45,612 nt of DNA from an uncultured Clostridia bacterium (lineage in GTDB: Bacteria > Bacillota > Clostridia > Christensenellales > Borkfalkiaceae), in contig CANRKK010000016.1 of assembly GCA_947631195.1 (NCBI GenBank), positions 1 through 45,612 on the forward strand, written 5' to 3'. Positions 31,240 to 40,610 of this stretch are shown here, piece by piece; position 1 is the stretch's first letter; each line of letters begins with the position of its first letter. The position numbers were made by a program, and so were the translations under genes. The notes beneath the pieces were generated by a model. The model was not told the DNA's origin, did not search any database, and saw only the letters and a program-made list of their open reading frames with translations.

Positions 31240-32175
31240 ATGATTGAATTGCACCTCTCGCCGACGGATAATTTGTCGGATATATTGAATAATGTAAAGG
31301 AACCCGCCACCATATATCTGAAAAGCGGAATTTACCGCCAAAAGACCGTTTTGGAGCGCGGCGACCTTACGATAATAGGCGAAAATCGTGAAACAACCGT
31401 CATAACTTACGGCGATTACGCGCGCAAAATCCACGCCGACGGGCGGGAATACAACACCTTCAGAACGTACACGCTTTGCGTTACGGGCGAGCGCGTAAAA
31501 CTTGAAAATTTAACCGTGGAAAACTCCACCGCCGACCCCAAAACCGCGGGGCAGTGCGTGGCGCTTTCTGTAAACGCCAAAAACTTTTCGGCGGAGAACG
31601 TCACTTTGAAATCCACGCAGGACACGCTGTTTTTAGCTCCCTTCCCCGACGACCTCGTGGTGCGCTACCGCGGGTTTATCCCCGAAAAACAGCTGTATAT
31701 GGACGGCGGGTCCCTCCACCTCTTTAAAAACTGCAAAATCTGCGGCACGGTGGACTTTATTTTCGGCTGCGCGACCGCGCTGTTTGAAAACTGCGAGATT
31801 GTTTCCCTGCACGACGACAGGGGCTACGGGTTTGTTGCCGCGCCTGCTCACTCCTTAAAGCAGGAGCGCGGGTTTGTGTTTTACGGCTGCGACTTTATTG
31901 CGGAGGGGGCCGAAAAGGGCACGGTGTACCTTGCACGGCCGTGGAGGGACTTCGGCAAGTGCGAATTTATAGACTGCGCGTTAGGGGAACACGTGAACCC
32001 CGCGCTCTACGACAAGTGGAACGACACCGACCGCGACAAAACGGCGAGGTTCTCCCGCTGCAACCTCCGCTCCCCCGTTGCGCTTTCCCCCGCAAAATGG
32101 GGCAGGGAGCTGTCCCGCGCGGAGGCAAATGAAATTATAAATACTTTAACGGCGCGTTTTAACGCTACAAAATGA
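31240..32175 (+). CDS. CE8 pectin methylesterase
   Basis: A 311-residue beta-helix protein with the pectinesterase signatures: GQCVALSV (105-112), STQDTLFL with acid Asp128, GTVDFIFG with nucleophile Asp172, and ARPWR with Arg233 and Trp235. It removes methyl esters from galacturonate. It has no signal peptide, whereas most CE8 enzymes are exported; with GH28 and GH105 this argues for intracellular de-esterification of imported oligosaccharides. Monocistronic, divergent from the main operon, closed by the terminator at 32226. Confidence 0.94.
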   Translation: MIELHLSPTDNLSDILNNVKEPATIYLKSGIYRQKTVLERGDLTIIGENRETTVITYGDYARKIHADGREYNTFRTYTLCVTGERVKLENLTVENSTADPKTAGQCVALSVNAKNFSAENVTLKSTQDTLFLAPFPDDLVVRYRGFIPEKQLYMDGGSLHLFKNCKICGTVDFIFGCATALFENCEIVSLHDDRGYGFVAAPAHSLKQERGFVFYGCDFIAEGAEKGTVYLARPWRDFGKCEFIDCALGEHVNPALYDKWNDTDRDKTARFSRCNLRSPVALSPAKWGRELSRAEANEIINTLTARFNATK

Positions 32176-32213
32176 GAATTATGTAGTTTATTGCAAATAA
32201 ATAAGACAACCGT

Positions 32214-32260
32214 ACAAAAAAATTACGGGCGCGGCTTTTGGCCGCGCCCGCGTTTTGTTT
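32214..32260. terminator. Bidirectional terminator between CE8 and PL9 genes
   Basis: A 10-bp stem CGGGCGCGGC / GCCGCGCCCG (32226-32235 with 32241-32250), loop TTTTG. Forward it is followed by CGTTTTGTTT; on the minus strand by TAATTTTTTTG. Confidence 0.9.
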
Positions 32261-32273
32261 AAACCTTAACGGT

Positions 32274-35200
32274 TTATTCACCGAGGAATTTCAGGGTGAG
32301 ATAGGGTGCCTGAATATGCTGGTCGTCACCGTCTACGGTAACTGCGGTCCATCTGGTCTCCAGATCGAACTTGCAGACATTGGTCAACGCCTGTATAGCT
32401 ACGGAATCTGCCGAGTATGCATTTATGCCGCTATACGTTGCGCCTTGCTCGTACACGCCGACACCTATTGTAGCGCAGTTGCTTGCAATGGTGTGAGAAC
32501 CGGACCACTGTCCCCAAAGCGCAGATGCATTCTTCTGAGGGATCTCGTTGACGTTGATGCCGTTTGCCGAGAAGCTGGGTATTGCAACTAAGCAGCCCGT
32601 GATCTTCACGTCGGAGTAGCCGCCCTTGTGATATCCATAGATACCGCTGCAGCGCACGCCGCCTGTTGCGAGAATGTTGCCATAGTACATACAGTTGGTC
32701 ACTTCAAGGGCGTAGCTTGCACTCTGGTCCTCGTAGCAGCCTACCATGCCGCCGAAGTCGGAATAAACCTGCCCATTGGTTACAACGGCGCAGTTGCTGA
32801 TATAGATCTGCGAACCTATATCGTCGTTTTTCTCGCACTGTACAAGTCCGATAAGACCGCCCGAACGGGAATCGTTTTCGGTTGCTTTTATCAGGCAGGT
32901 CGTGTTATTGGTAATATCGTTGGTAAGAGATACCTGATCGATATATACGGGAACCGACTCCGTTTCGCCTACCGTACCTATAAGAGCAGCTACACGCTGG
33001 TTACCGCTGGCGTTGATATTCTTCATTGCGATATTGTAGAAGTAGCCGCCGTAGCAGGTACCTACTATAGCTACAACACGGTAACCCTCAAGGTCGATAT
33101 TCTCAAACTTAACGTTCATTATCGTGCCGCCCTTGACCTGATAGAATACGTTAGATGTGTTGGAGCCTACCGTTGAGCTTGTTCCTGCTTTCAGCGTAAT
33201 ATTGCTTATGGTATGACCTGCGCCGTTGAACAGACCCGTGAAAGCCTTAGCGGAGTTGGTCCATACATCCCACGTATAATCATTTGTACCGAAATCAAGA
33301 TCGGTAGTAAGCTTATAGATAGTTGTAGCAGGATTTTCCGTACCTATCTTTTCGCCGCCGGCAATCTTGCGGAAGTCTGCCTTGGTGGCGATGTCGACAA
33401 CCTTTACTTCTGCCGTGTAAACTTCTGCGGAAGTTATGTCGCCGTTGTTGTTGCCGAGCGCGTAGTAGATATAGTACTCCGCCGCGTTGTCGTTCGCATA
33501 TTCGAACTTGATGCTTACGCCCTCGAACGATTCAACCTGAACGCCGTTGTAAGTTTTGATGCTTTCCAAGGTTACGTCGGTCAAAGCCGTGGGAGATACA
33601 ACGGTATAAATCTTGCCCTTCGGGCTGTTGACTGCGCCTGCAATGGAGAAGCCGTCGCGATATACAACCACTTCGGAAGCGGAACCGGTGAAGTCAACCT
33701 GCGCTTCGGGGCTTGCGTTGTAGATATAGATGGTCAGCGAGCTCTTTTCTTCGCCCATCTTTGCGGTATAAGTGATGGTGAACACGCCCGCGTGCGAAGG
33801 TGTGTAGCCCTTAACCTGAATCTTGGGCGAGTTGCTGTTTTCCTGCCACTCGTACTTTGCGGTCACTTCATACTGGTCTTCGGGAAGGAGCTTGCCGTTG
33901 TAGTCGTAGCCGTTTTCAACGGTGATCGTGGGCTCCCTGTAGATGGTGTAGCTGTCGAGAATTATGCTGGAACCGTCTGCGAGAACGTTGCCCTCCGAGT
34001 CGGTTGCTATAACTTTGCCCAGCTTGAATTCGTTCTTAACTATGGTAAGATTGAATTCCTTGGTTGCGGTTACCTGGTTTGCGCCCGAGCCGTACGTCAA
34101 AGTTGCGGTGAGTTTTGCCGTCTTGTCTCCGTCGGCCTGGCGGTGAACTATTACAGATATCGTGGTAATCTGTGAAATAGATTCTTTCTTGTTGTCGGTA
34201 ATCTCGAGCAGGTCGGGCTGGTCCGTCGTCCAGGATACGGACACGAAAGTGCTCGTTCCGGCCATTTGCGTAGGCACTTCGAAGTCCTGATATACCGCGT
34301 CTGCGTCTACGGGAATTACCAGCGCGTTTTTGGCCCTTTCAACTACGGCCTGGTTTGCGTTTTGTACGTCGGCGTAAGGATTTTCCGCCTCGAAATACTC
34401 GTATGCGCCCTGGTTTGCCCTGCTGAGGTCCGCGCCGAGATCAACGTCGCTTATAAACGACTTTCTGTCCTTTATCTTGAGTATGTCGCCCATGTTTACG
34501 GAGCCGTCGTCGTTGCGGAGCTGCTTGTGGATGGGGGTTTCGGACTTGTAGGAATCCTTGCCTGAAATATTATAGGTGAGGGCCTCTCCGTCCTTCGTTA
34601 CGGGAAGCTGCTCGAATATGTCCGCAGCAACCAAAGCCGGAGTCTCGTCGCCGGTTATGCCGTTTTTGGCGTCCGCGTCGAGCACGCCTTCTATTTTATA
34701 ATACTTCGTGCCGCGCGTGAGAATACTGTCGCGAACGGAACCGCGGTATTCGTCGTCTGCAACGCCGCCGCTCAACACGCCCTTAACGGAAAGGGTGTTT
34801 TCGATGATGTTGTAGCTGTTTGCGTGGCGGGAAAGGTCAACGTTGCCCGACCAGTCGCTCGAGGACGAGCCGCCCGAAGAACCGTCTATAACCTGCCCGA
34901 GCGTAGGGCTGCCCGTGGTGTTGTCCACCGCCCTGCCGTTGTCGTAGCTGGTGCAGTTTTTGATGGTTATAACGCCGGGATTGGAGTTATCGGTGAAGCC
35001 GTGCAGCCTGTTGTGGAAGGAAAGGCAGTTATACATATAAACGTCCGCTTCCATGTTTTCGCCGCCGAGCTTGAAGCCGTTGCCGTCGCCGTTGGCCGTC
35101 GTGTACTTGTCGGCATAGACCGCGGGATCTTCGAGTTTATCCTGGTTGGCGTTTTCAAATCTTTCGTTATAGACGCTCTGCGTGGACTCTATAAAGCCGT

Positions 35201-36128
35201 TTTCGAAGGCAACGCAGTTATAGAGGATAACCGTACCGATGTTGCCCGAATCGTTCTTCGCGTAGAGGTCCCAGCCGTCGTCCGAGTTGCGGTATGCTAT
35301 GCAGCCGTCGAACACGTTGCCGTAGCCTACCGTAAGTTTTGCCGCGAAACCGTCGGCGTTTTCGCCTGCGGATTCGTTGTCGTAGTTGTTGTGCGAAGTG
35401 CAGTTTTTGATGAGATTATAGTTGGGCCACTGGCGGATGGAAGTCAAATCGGACTTCGATCTGCCGAGCTGCAGACCCGTGTCGCGGCAGAAGGAGAATT
35501 CGCAGTTTTCGATGGTGTTGTAGCTGCCCGCTATAAACATGCCGTTGTCGCCTGCGCCCTCGATATTGATGCCTGCCCAGTAAACGTAGTTGCCGTAAAT
35601 CTGCACGCCGCGGGGGCCGAACGTCTGGCTGTCGAAATTGAGCACGGGCGTAGTCCCCTCTTCGGCTATAATCTTTATATAGTTGTTGTATTCGCCGCTC
35701 TTTCTGAATACCAGACCCGCGGTGGAGCTAATGTTGTCGTCCTTGGTGGGCGTTGAGTTGCTGACGTCGGTGTTGCCGAGGTTATACGTGCCGCCCTTTA
35801 CGATGACGGTGTCGCCGGGGCCGACGGGCGAATGAAGCGAATCTTCATACTCGTCGTAGAGCAACGCGGCTATACTGCCGGGGTTCGTTTCGGAATATTC
35901 TTCGCTCGTGCCGTCGGGGGAAACGTAGTACGTTTTGCCGCCGCCCTGCTGCTGTTGGGCGCCGCCCCAGGCCGTCGCTATAACGTTGTGGCCGAGGTCG
36001 GTATTCGCCTGAATATACGTATTGCCGTTTTTATTGTTTACCAGCGCAACAGTTCCCGCAACCGCGGAAGCCGAAACAGCGAGTACGGCAATTCCCGAAA
36101 ATACTTTCTTTTTAATATCTGATTTCAT
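32274..36128 (-). CDS. PL9 pectate lyase with Ig-like and C-terminal repeat domains
   Basis: A 1284-residue exported protein. A signal peptide or anchor (about 8-32) precedes a short Gln/Gly linker. The PL9 beta-helix (about 65-600) has ENADGFAAKLT (Asp259), SDDGWDLY (Asp283, Asp284 and Asp287) and GNGFKLGG (Lys353). Their order and spacing match the Ca2+ ligands and catalytic Lys of Pel9A. Next come an atrophied Ig-like domain (about 610-715), further beta domains and GLUG-like repeats (FTGLFNGAGHTISN, near 980). It cuts de-esterified homogalacturonan by beta-elimination outside the cell. No LPXTG is visible, so the anchor is unclear. SD GGAGGT. It lies 27 nt after the Ig-like lipoprotein gene. 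Confidence 0.92.
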   Translation of the reverse strand: MKSDIKKKVFSGIAVLAVSASAVAGTVALVNNKNGNTYIQANTDLGHNVIATAWGGAQQQQGGGKTYYVSPDGTSEEYSETNPGSIAALLYDEYEDSLHSPVGPGDTVIVKGGTYNLGNTDVSNSTPTKDDNISSTAGLVFRKSGEYNNYIKIIAEEGTTPVLNFDSQTFGPRGVQIYGNYVYWAGINIEGAGDNGMFIAGSYNTIENCEFSFCRDTGLQLGRSKSDLTSIRQWPNYNLIKNCTSHNNYDNESAGENADGFAAKLTVGYGNVFDGCIAYRNSDDGWDLYAKNDSGNIGTVILYNCVAFENGFIESTQSVYNERFENANQDKLEDPAVYADKYTTANGDGNGFKLGGENMEADVYMYNCLSFHNRLHGFTDNSNPGVITIKNCTSYDNGRAVDNTTGSPTLGQVIDGSSGGSSSSDWSGNVDLSRHANSYNIIENTLSVKGVLSGGVADDEYRGSVRDSILTRGTKYYKIEGVLDADAKNGITGDETPALVAADIFEQLPVTKDGEALTYNISGKDSYKSETPIHKQLRNDDGSVNMGDILKIKDRKSFISDVDLGADLSRANQGAYEYFEAENPYADVQNANQAVVERAKNALVIPVDADAVYQDFEVPTQMAGTSTFVSVSWTTDQPDLLEITDNKKESISQITTISVIVHRQADGDKTAKLTATLTYGSGANQVTATKEFNLTIVKNEFKLGKVIATDSEGNVLADGSSIILDSYTIYREPTITVENGYDYNGKLLPEDQYEVTAKYEWQENSNSPKIQVKGYTPSHAGVFTITYTAKMGEEKSSLTIYIYNASPEAQVDFTGSASEVVVYRDGFSIAGAVNSPKGKIYTVVSPTALTDVTLESIKTYNGVQVESFEGVSIKFEYANDNAAEYYIYYALGNNNGDITSAEVYTAEVKVVDIATKADFRKIAGGEKIGTENPATTIYKLTTDLDFGTNDYTWDVWTNSAKAFTGLFNGAGHTISNITLKAGTSSTVGSNTSNVFYQVKGGTIMNVKFENIDLEGYRVVAIVGTCYGGYFYNIAMKNINASGNQRVAALIGTVGETESVPVYIDQVSLTNDITNNTTCLIKATENDSRSGGLIGLVQCEKNDDIGSQIYISNCAVVTNGQVYSDFGGMVGCYEDQSASYALEVTNCMYYGNILATGGVRCSGIYGYHKGGYSDVKITGCLVAIPSFSANGINVNEIPQKNASALWGQWSGSHTIASNCATIGVGVYEQGATYSGINAYSADSVAIQALTNVCKFDLETRWTAVTVDGDDQHIQAPYLTLKFLGE

Positions 36129-36155
36129 AAATTTCTTTTACCTCCCCGCCTTTAA

Positions 36156-38255
36156 TTAATTCACACCGTCAACGACAACAAGCTTGTTGATACGTGCGCC
36201 TCTGTCGTTAGTCGTACTTCCTGCAGTTATCGTATATGTTCCTGCCTCTACAGTGAAGGTTACCTCTACAAACGAAGTGCCAGTCACACTATACATTCCT
36301 GTCGTCGTGCTCTCTGTTGCTCCTGTACCGCTTACAAACGTGCCGTCCGCTTTCTTAAGACCAAAGTCGGAAGTGTTGCTTGAACCTGTGGAAGCAAACG
36401 CTATCGTTATCGTGCCCGCATGCGTAAGCGTTACCTGTAACCTGTCGCCCTTGATTTCAAAGCAGCCGCCGCTCGACGTCCTGTATTGGTCGCTCTTCGT
36501 GCTGCCTTCAAGGAACGTTATGAAACTGTTCTTTTCGCCTGCAAAGTCTGTGGCGTCAAGCTGTATCTTATCGCCCAATGTGTCGCTTTCTATATAAGGT
36601 TTATTCTCGTTGTTGGGGTTTGTGTTAGGCACTATCTGACTTACACGCTCTTTTATCTTCGCTTGAAGTTCAGCAAAGTCAAACGTGTATGTCTTAGATG
36701 CTTCTGAACCACCGCCAACACCGTCAACGACAACAAGCTTGTTGATACGTGCGCCTCTGTCGTTAGTCGTACTTCCTGCAGTTATCGTATATGTTCCTGC
36801 CTCTACAGTGAAGGTTACCTCTACAAACGAAGTGCCAGTCACACTATACATTCCTGTCGTCGTGCTCTCTGTTGCTCCTGTACCGCTTACAAACGTGCCG
36901 TCCGCTTTCTTAAGACCAAAGTCGGAAGTGTTGCTTGAACCTGTGGAAGCAAACGCTATCGTTATCGTGCCCGCATGCGTAAGCGTTACCTGTAACCTGT
37001 CGCCCTTGATTTCAAAGCAGCCGCCGCTCGACGTCCTGTATTGGTCGCTCTTCGTGCTGCCTTCAAGGAACGTTATGAAACTGTTCTTTTCGCCTGCAAA
37101 GTCTGTGGCGTCAAGCTGTATCTTATCGCCCAATGTGTCGCTTTCTATATAAGGTTTATTCTCGTTGTTGGGGTTTGTGTTAGGCACTATCTGACTTACA
37201 CGCTCTTTTATCTTTGCTTGAAGTTCAGCAAAATCAAACGTGTATGTCTTAGATGCTTCTGAGCTACCCGATGAAGTGATCGTGTAGGTTACGTCGGCGG
37301 TCTTGGAAATTTCTTCGCCCTTGGCGTTTGCTTCGGTATAGGTTGCCGTTGCGGTTTTGTTCTCGCCCGCGGTCTTCGTTTCAACGCCCGAAAGAACTAC
37401 GTCTTCGGTTACGTCCTTCGTGTCGCCGTTTGCATAGGCGGCGGTGAACTTCCACGTCGAGGATATGCTGTCGGTGGAGCTTGCAGTCTGCTCGGTGAGG
37501 GTGCCTGCCGCTTCGCTGTCCCACGTGAGGGTTGTAAGGTTGTTTACAACGTAAACGAGAACGAAGTTGGAAGGATTCCAATTCTCGTCATACGCGTATG
37601 CGGTTTTAGCGGTTGCCCAAATCTGGTAAACGCCGCCGCCGAGGCCGGAAGTTTCGTCGAGCTTTTGGTCGTCCTTGTACAGCTCTGCCGTGTATTGGTC
37701 GGCAGTGAGCGTGTCCATAGTTTCGCCCGTTGCGGAAACAACTTCCACCACTATTTTAGTTAAGTCGATCGTGGCGGTTTTTTCCGATTCGGAAAGTTCG
37801 ATAGTGTCCTCAACGCCCGTCGCAAGGGACACCTTGAGGCCGGGGCCCTTTAAGCCGTCCTTTACGGAAACGGTGTAGTTTGCCGTTTTGGTTACACCGT
37901 TTAAGGTGTAGGACACGTTGATGGTGTACTGGCCGACCGTATCCTTTTTGTAGGCGCTTGAATCGACGGTGAGATTGCTGTCAGTCAAAGGAACGTTTTT
38001 GTCCTGCGTAGCGCCGTCAACTTCTACTTTGGCAGTTACGACAAGACCTTCGGAGCTGAATTCTTCGCCGATAACGTATTGCGTTTTGGCAGATGAATAA
38101 TCAACCGCGATTGACGTGAGCGTTTCGGTGGTTTCTCCATTTCCGCCGTTGCCGCCGTTACCGCCGCAACTTCCATTGCAGGCAACCGCGAATACCATGA
38201 CGAAGGCAAGCGCGACCGCAATGAAAGCGGGCAAAAGTTTTTTGAGTTTTTTCAT
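36156..38255 (-). CDS. Surface lipoprotein with Ig-like domains and two identical modules
   Basis: 699 residues from the ATG at 38255; GGAGG at 38265-38261 is its SD and overlaps the earlier ATG at 38267, which I reject. It has lipobox AVAC (Cys26) and a Gly/Asn linker. A bacterial Ig-like (Big_3 type) domain follows (LTSIAVDYSSAKTQYVIGEE), then a second Ig-like region. Last come two tandem 185-residue modules with identical protein sequence, beginning SKTYTFDFAELQAKI and ending RGARINKLVVVDGV. The beta-rich pattern and the TFTVEAGTYTITAGS end look like a carbohydrate-binding module. As first gene of the PL9 operon, it may hold pectin at the surface. Confidence 0.8.
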   Translation of the reverse strand: MKKLKKLLPAFIAVALAFVMVFAVACNGSCGGNGGNGGNGETTETLTSIAVDYSSAKTQYVIGEEFSSEGLVVTAKVEVDGATQDKNVPLTDSNLTVDSSAYKKDTVGQYTINVSYTLNGVTKTANYTVSVKDGLKGPGLKVSLATGVEDTIELSESEKTATIDLTKIVVEVVSATGETMDTLTADQYTAELYKDDQKLDETSGLGGGVYQIWATAKTAYAYDENWNPSNFVLVYVVNNLTTLTWDSEAAGTLTEQTASSTDSISSTWKFTAAYANGDTKDVTEDVVLSGVETKTAGENKTATATYTEANAKGEEISKTADVTYTITSSGSSEASKTYTFDFAELQAKIKERVSQIVPNTNPNNENKPYIESDTLGDKIQLDATDFAGEKNSFITFLEGSTKSDQYRTSSGGCFEIKGDRLQVTLTHAGTITIAFASTGSSNTSDFGLKKADGTFVSGTGATESTTTGMYSVTGTSFVEVTFTVEAGTYTITAGSTTNDRGARINKLVVVDGVGGGSEASKTYTFDFAELQAKIKERVSQIVPNTNPNNENKPYIESDTLGDKIQLDATDFAGEKNSFITFLEGSTKSDQYRTSSGGCFEIKGDRLQVTLTHAGTITIAFASTGSSNTSDFGLKKADGTFVSGTGATESTTTGMYSVTGTSFVEVTFTVEAGTYTITAGSTTNDRGARINKLVVVDGVN
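36163..37262. repeat. Near-exact 555-bp tandem duplication within the lipoprotein gene
   Basis: Copy 1 from 36163 and copy 2 from 36718, offset 555 bp (185 codons). Reading both through, I see two silent differences (at about 36662 and 36679) in about 545 bp. Codons in the repeat end in A or T more often than in the rest of the gene. Confidence 0.92.
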
Positions 38256-38388
38256 CTTTTCCTCCATTTTTAATTTTTGCTAAATTTTAATATTTATCGG
38301 TTGCCCGTCAAAGTTTTTAAAGGCGCAGTTTTGCGCCTTTGCCCCTTATTGGCGGCCCGCCGACAATAAATTAATTTTTAACGGCATA

Positions 38389-38417
38389 ATTCTATCACAT
38401 TATTATTTAGCTGTCAA
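38389..38417 (-). promoter_or_regulatory. Sigma-A promoter of the lipoprotein-PL9 operon
   Basis: On the minus strand: TTGACA (38417-38412), 17-nt spacer, TAGAAT (38394-38389). The leader of about 125 nt holds a GGCGC / GCGCC hairpin (about 38320-38342). Confidence 0.85.
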
Positions 38418-38479
38418 CGCTTTAAATAAAAATTTTCCCGCCCCCCGCCCGCAGAAGCATTCCCACTGTGGGCGGACAA

Positions 38480-38937
38480 AAGCAGCGCGTCGCTACAACC
38501 GAATTTCTTTATTGTGTTAACGCTTGACTTATATTGCCGCACGTCAAACGGGAATTGACAATCCCCTCAGTCACCTATCGGTGACAGCTCCCGCTTACTA
38601 AGGGGAGCCACGGGTGTGCCGTTCCACGCGCGGAAAGACAAGCCTTAACTTGCTTTGCAATTATTTTAAAATTGCGGTATTGCGTTCCCACTGTGTTAAC
38701 ATTATTGGGTGGGTGGGCGGGACAAAATATAAAAATGAAAAATTATTATTATGGCTGCTCCCACCCGTCACTTCGTGACACCCTCCCCCGTTTACACGGA
38801 AGAGGGCAAGGTTTAGTTAACGTTTCATCAAGCATCGACCTATCCACGAGGGGATTACCTCGCGCTCCGCGACTCGGAATGACACGGATTAATTTTCTCC
38901 GTTATAAAATGTACGGGCGCGCCGTTCGGCGCGCCCG
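38480..38937. repeat. Repeat island between lipoprotein and uxa operons
   Basis: A partial copy of the 1-554 family (AATTTCTTTATTGTGTTAAC, TCACCTATCGGTGACAGC), then CACCCGTCACTTCGTGACAC and CGGAAGAGGGCAAGG as at 10310, and a hairpin CGGGCGCGCCG / CGGCGCGCCCG (38914-38937). No gene is supported in 38418-39197. Confidence 0.75.
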
Positions 38938-38949
38938 CTTAAACAATAT

Positions 38950-39146
38950 AAACTGCCTTTACGTAGTTAGCGGTGGGTAGAAGCGAGCAAGACAACAATT
39001 ATTTTAAATAATTATGTTGCAAGCAGGGTTCCCCCTGCGCCGCAAGACCCAATTTGCGAATACTTTCGCCTCAGCAGTGGGAATTGCCGCGATTATATAA
39101 TATGCGCGCCCCTATTAATCGCGGCAAGGGCGGCTGGCCGCCCAAA
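38950..39146. repeat. Repeat module shared with 8195-8384
   Basis: Same order of blocks as 8195-8384: GCGGTGGGTAGAAGCGAGCA, AATTATGTTGCAAGCAGGG, CTGCGCCGCAAGACCC, GCCGCGATTATATAATAT, ATCGCGGCAA and CAAACTCACGAAAAA. Confidence 0.75.
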
Positions 39147-39194
39147 CTCACGAAAAAATGCGGCGCCCGCAAAGGCACCGCATTTTTTGTGAAC
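39147..39194. terminator. Terminator of the uxa operon, in palindromic repeat
   Basis: An 11-bp stem AAAAAATGCGG / CCGCATTTTTT (39153-39163 with 39178-39188), flanked by CTCACG and GTGAAC. It ends 3 nt after the uxaC stop and has a U tract in both directions. Confidence 0.85.
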
Positions 39195-39197
39195 TTT

Positions 39198-40610
39198 TTA
39201 GAATCCGAAGTATTCGGCGGCGTTGTTGTAGCAAATATCCTCCACAATCTTGCCGAGGCGGGGAAGTTCGCTTGCGGGATACTGTCCGCTTTCAACCAAG
39301 CGGCCGAGCATCTGGCAGAGCAATCTTCTGTAATACTCGTGGCGGGGATATGCGAGGAAGGAGCGGCTGTCGGTGAGCATGCCCACGGACTGCGCGACAA
39401 GGCCGACCTGCATCAGCGTTTCGAGATTCTGGCGCATGCCGTCCTGCTGGTCGAGGAACCACCACGCCGTGCCGACCTGCACTCTGCCCTTTACTCCCTC
39501 CTTCTGGAAGCAGCCCGCAAGCACCGTAAGCGCGTAGTTGTCGCGCGGGTTGAGGCAATACAAAATTGTTTTGGGCAGGTTGCCGTCCTTGTCTATCTCG
39601 CCGAGGAGCGCGGAGAGCTTTTCCATATAGACCGCGTCCTCTATGGCGTCGTAGCCGGTGTCGGGGCCTATCTTTTCGAGCATGCTCTTGGAGTTGTTGC
39701 GGAGCGCGCCGATGTGATACTGCTGCACCCAGCCGTACTTTGCGTATTCCTTGGCAAGCGCGATGAGCACGTAGCCCTTGTATTTATCCTGTTCGTCCAA
39801 GGAGATATGTTCGCCGTTCATGCCCTTTACAAAGATTGCGTTCGCCTCGTCGTAGGTGGCGGGGGCGTAGCAAACGACGTCGAGAGCGTGGTCGGAGAGT
39901 TTGGAGCCCATGGAATCGAAGAATTTAATCCTTTCGGCGAGCGCGTCGAGCAGATCCTGTAAGGATTTGATGGGTCTGCCCACCACTCCCGCAAGCTGGT
40001 CCACCCAGCTACGGAACCACGAGAGTTCGACGTTTATCGCCTTGTCGGGACGGAAGGCGGGGCGCACGCGCACTTTGAGCGTCTTGTCCTCGTTCATCTT
40101 CTTGTGCCACTCGAGGCTGTCCACGGGGTCGTCGGTGGTGCACACCGTCTTTACGTTGAACTTATACATCATCTCGCGCGCGGTCAGCGTTTCGAGAACC
40201 TTGTTGGCCTTTTCCCAGATTTTGGGCGCGTTTTCCTTGTTGATTATGTCGTCTATGCCGAAATATCTGCGCATCTCGAGGTGGGACCAGTGATAGAGGG
40301 GATTGCCCACAAAATAGGGCATGCTCTCGGCGAACTGCATGAACTTTTTGTAGTCGTCGTCGGGCCCGGAAATGGAGTCCTCCTCGTAGCCCCTCGCGCG
40401 GAGGGCGCGCCACTTGTAGTGGTCGCCGTATCTGTCGCCCGCGCCCAGCCAGACTTCGGCGAGATTTCTGAACTTCTTGTCCTCGTAAATCTCCTTGGGC
40501 TGGAGGTGGCAGTGATAGTCTATTATGGGCATCTTCTCGGCGTGCTCGTGATAGAGCGTTTTTGCCGTGTCGGTGTCGAGAAGGAAGTCCTTATCCATAA
40601 ATTCTTTCAT
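39198..40610 (-). CDS. uxaC: Glucuronate/galacturonate isomerase UxaC
   Basis: A 470-residue protein of usual length. The amidohydrolase-like TIM barrel has a metal-binding DYHCHLQP (His33 and His35), an RALRARGYEED segment and a C-terminal LTDSRSFLAYPRHEYYRRLLC signature typical of UxaC. It converts D-galacturonate to D-tagaturonate (and glucuronate to fructuronate). Its start overlaps the uxaA stop by one base (TAATG). Confidence 0.96.
   Translation of the reverse strand: MKEFMDKDFLLDTDTAKTLYHEHAEKMPIIDYHCHLQPKEIYEDKKFRNLAEVWLGAGDRYGDHYKWRALRARGYEEDSISGPDDDYKKFMQFAESMPYFVGNPLYHWSHLEMRRYFGIDDIINKENAPKIWEKANKVLETLTAREMMYKFNVKTVCTTDDPVDSLEWHKKMNEDKTLKVRVRPAFRPDKAINVELSWFRSWVDQLAGVVGRPIKSLQDLLDALAERIKFFDSMGSKLSDHALDVVCYAPATYDEANAIFVKGMNGEHISLDEQDKYKGYVLIALAKEYAKYGWVQQYHIGALRNNSKSMLEKIGPDTGYDAIEDAVYMEKLSALLGEIDKDGNLPKTILYCLNPRDNYALTVLAGCFQKEGVKGRVQVGTAWWFLDQQDGMRQNLETLMQVGLVAQSVGMLTDSRSFLAYPRHEYYRRLLCQMLGRLVESGQYPASELPRLGKIVEDICYNNAAEYFGF

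Noticed and set aside
34824-35756. A 310-codon plus-strand frame
   Set aside because: Antisense to the PL9 catalytic region, whose residues fit the family.
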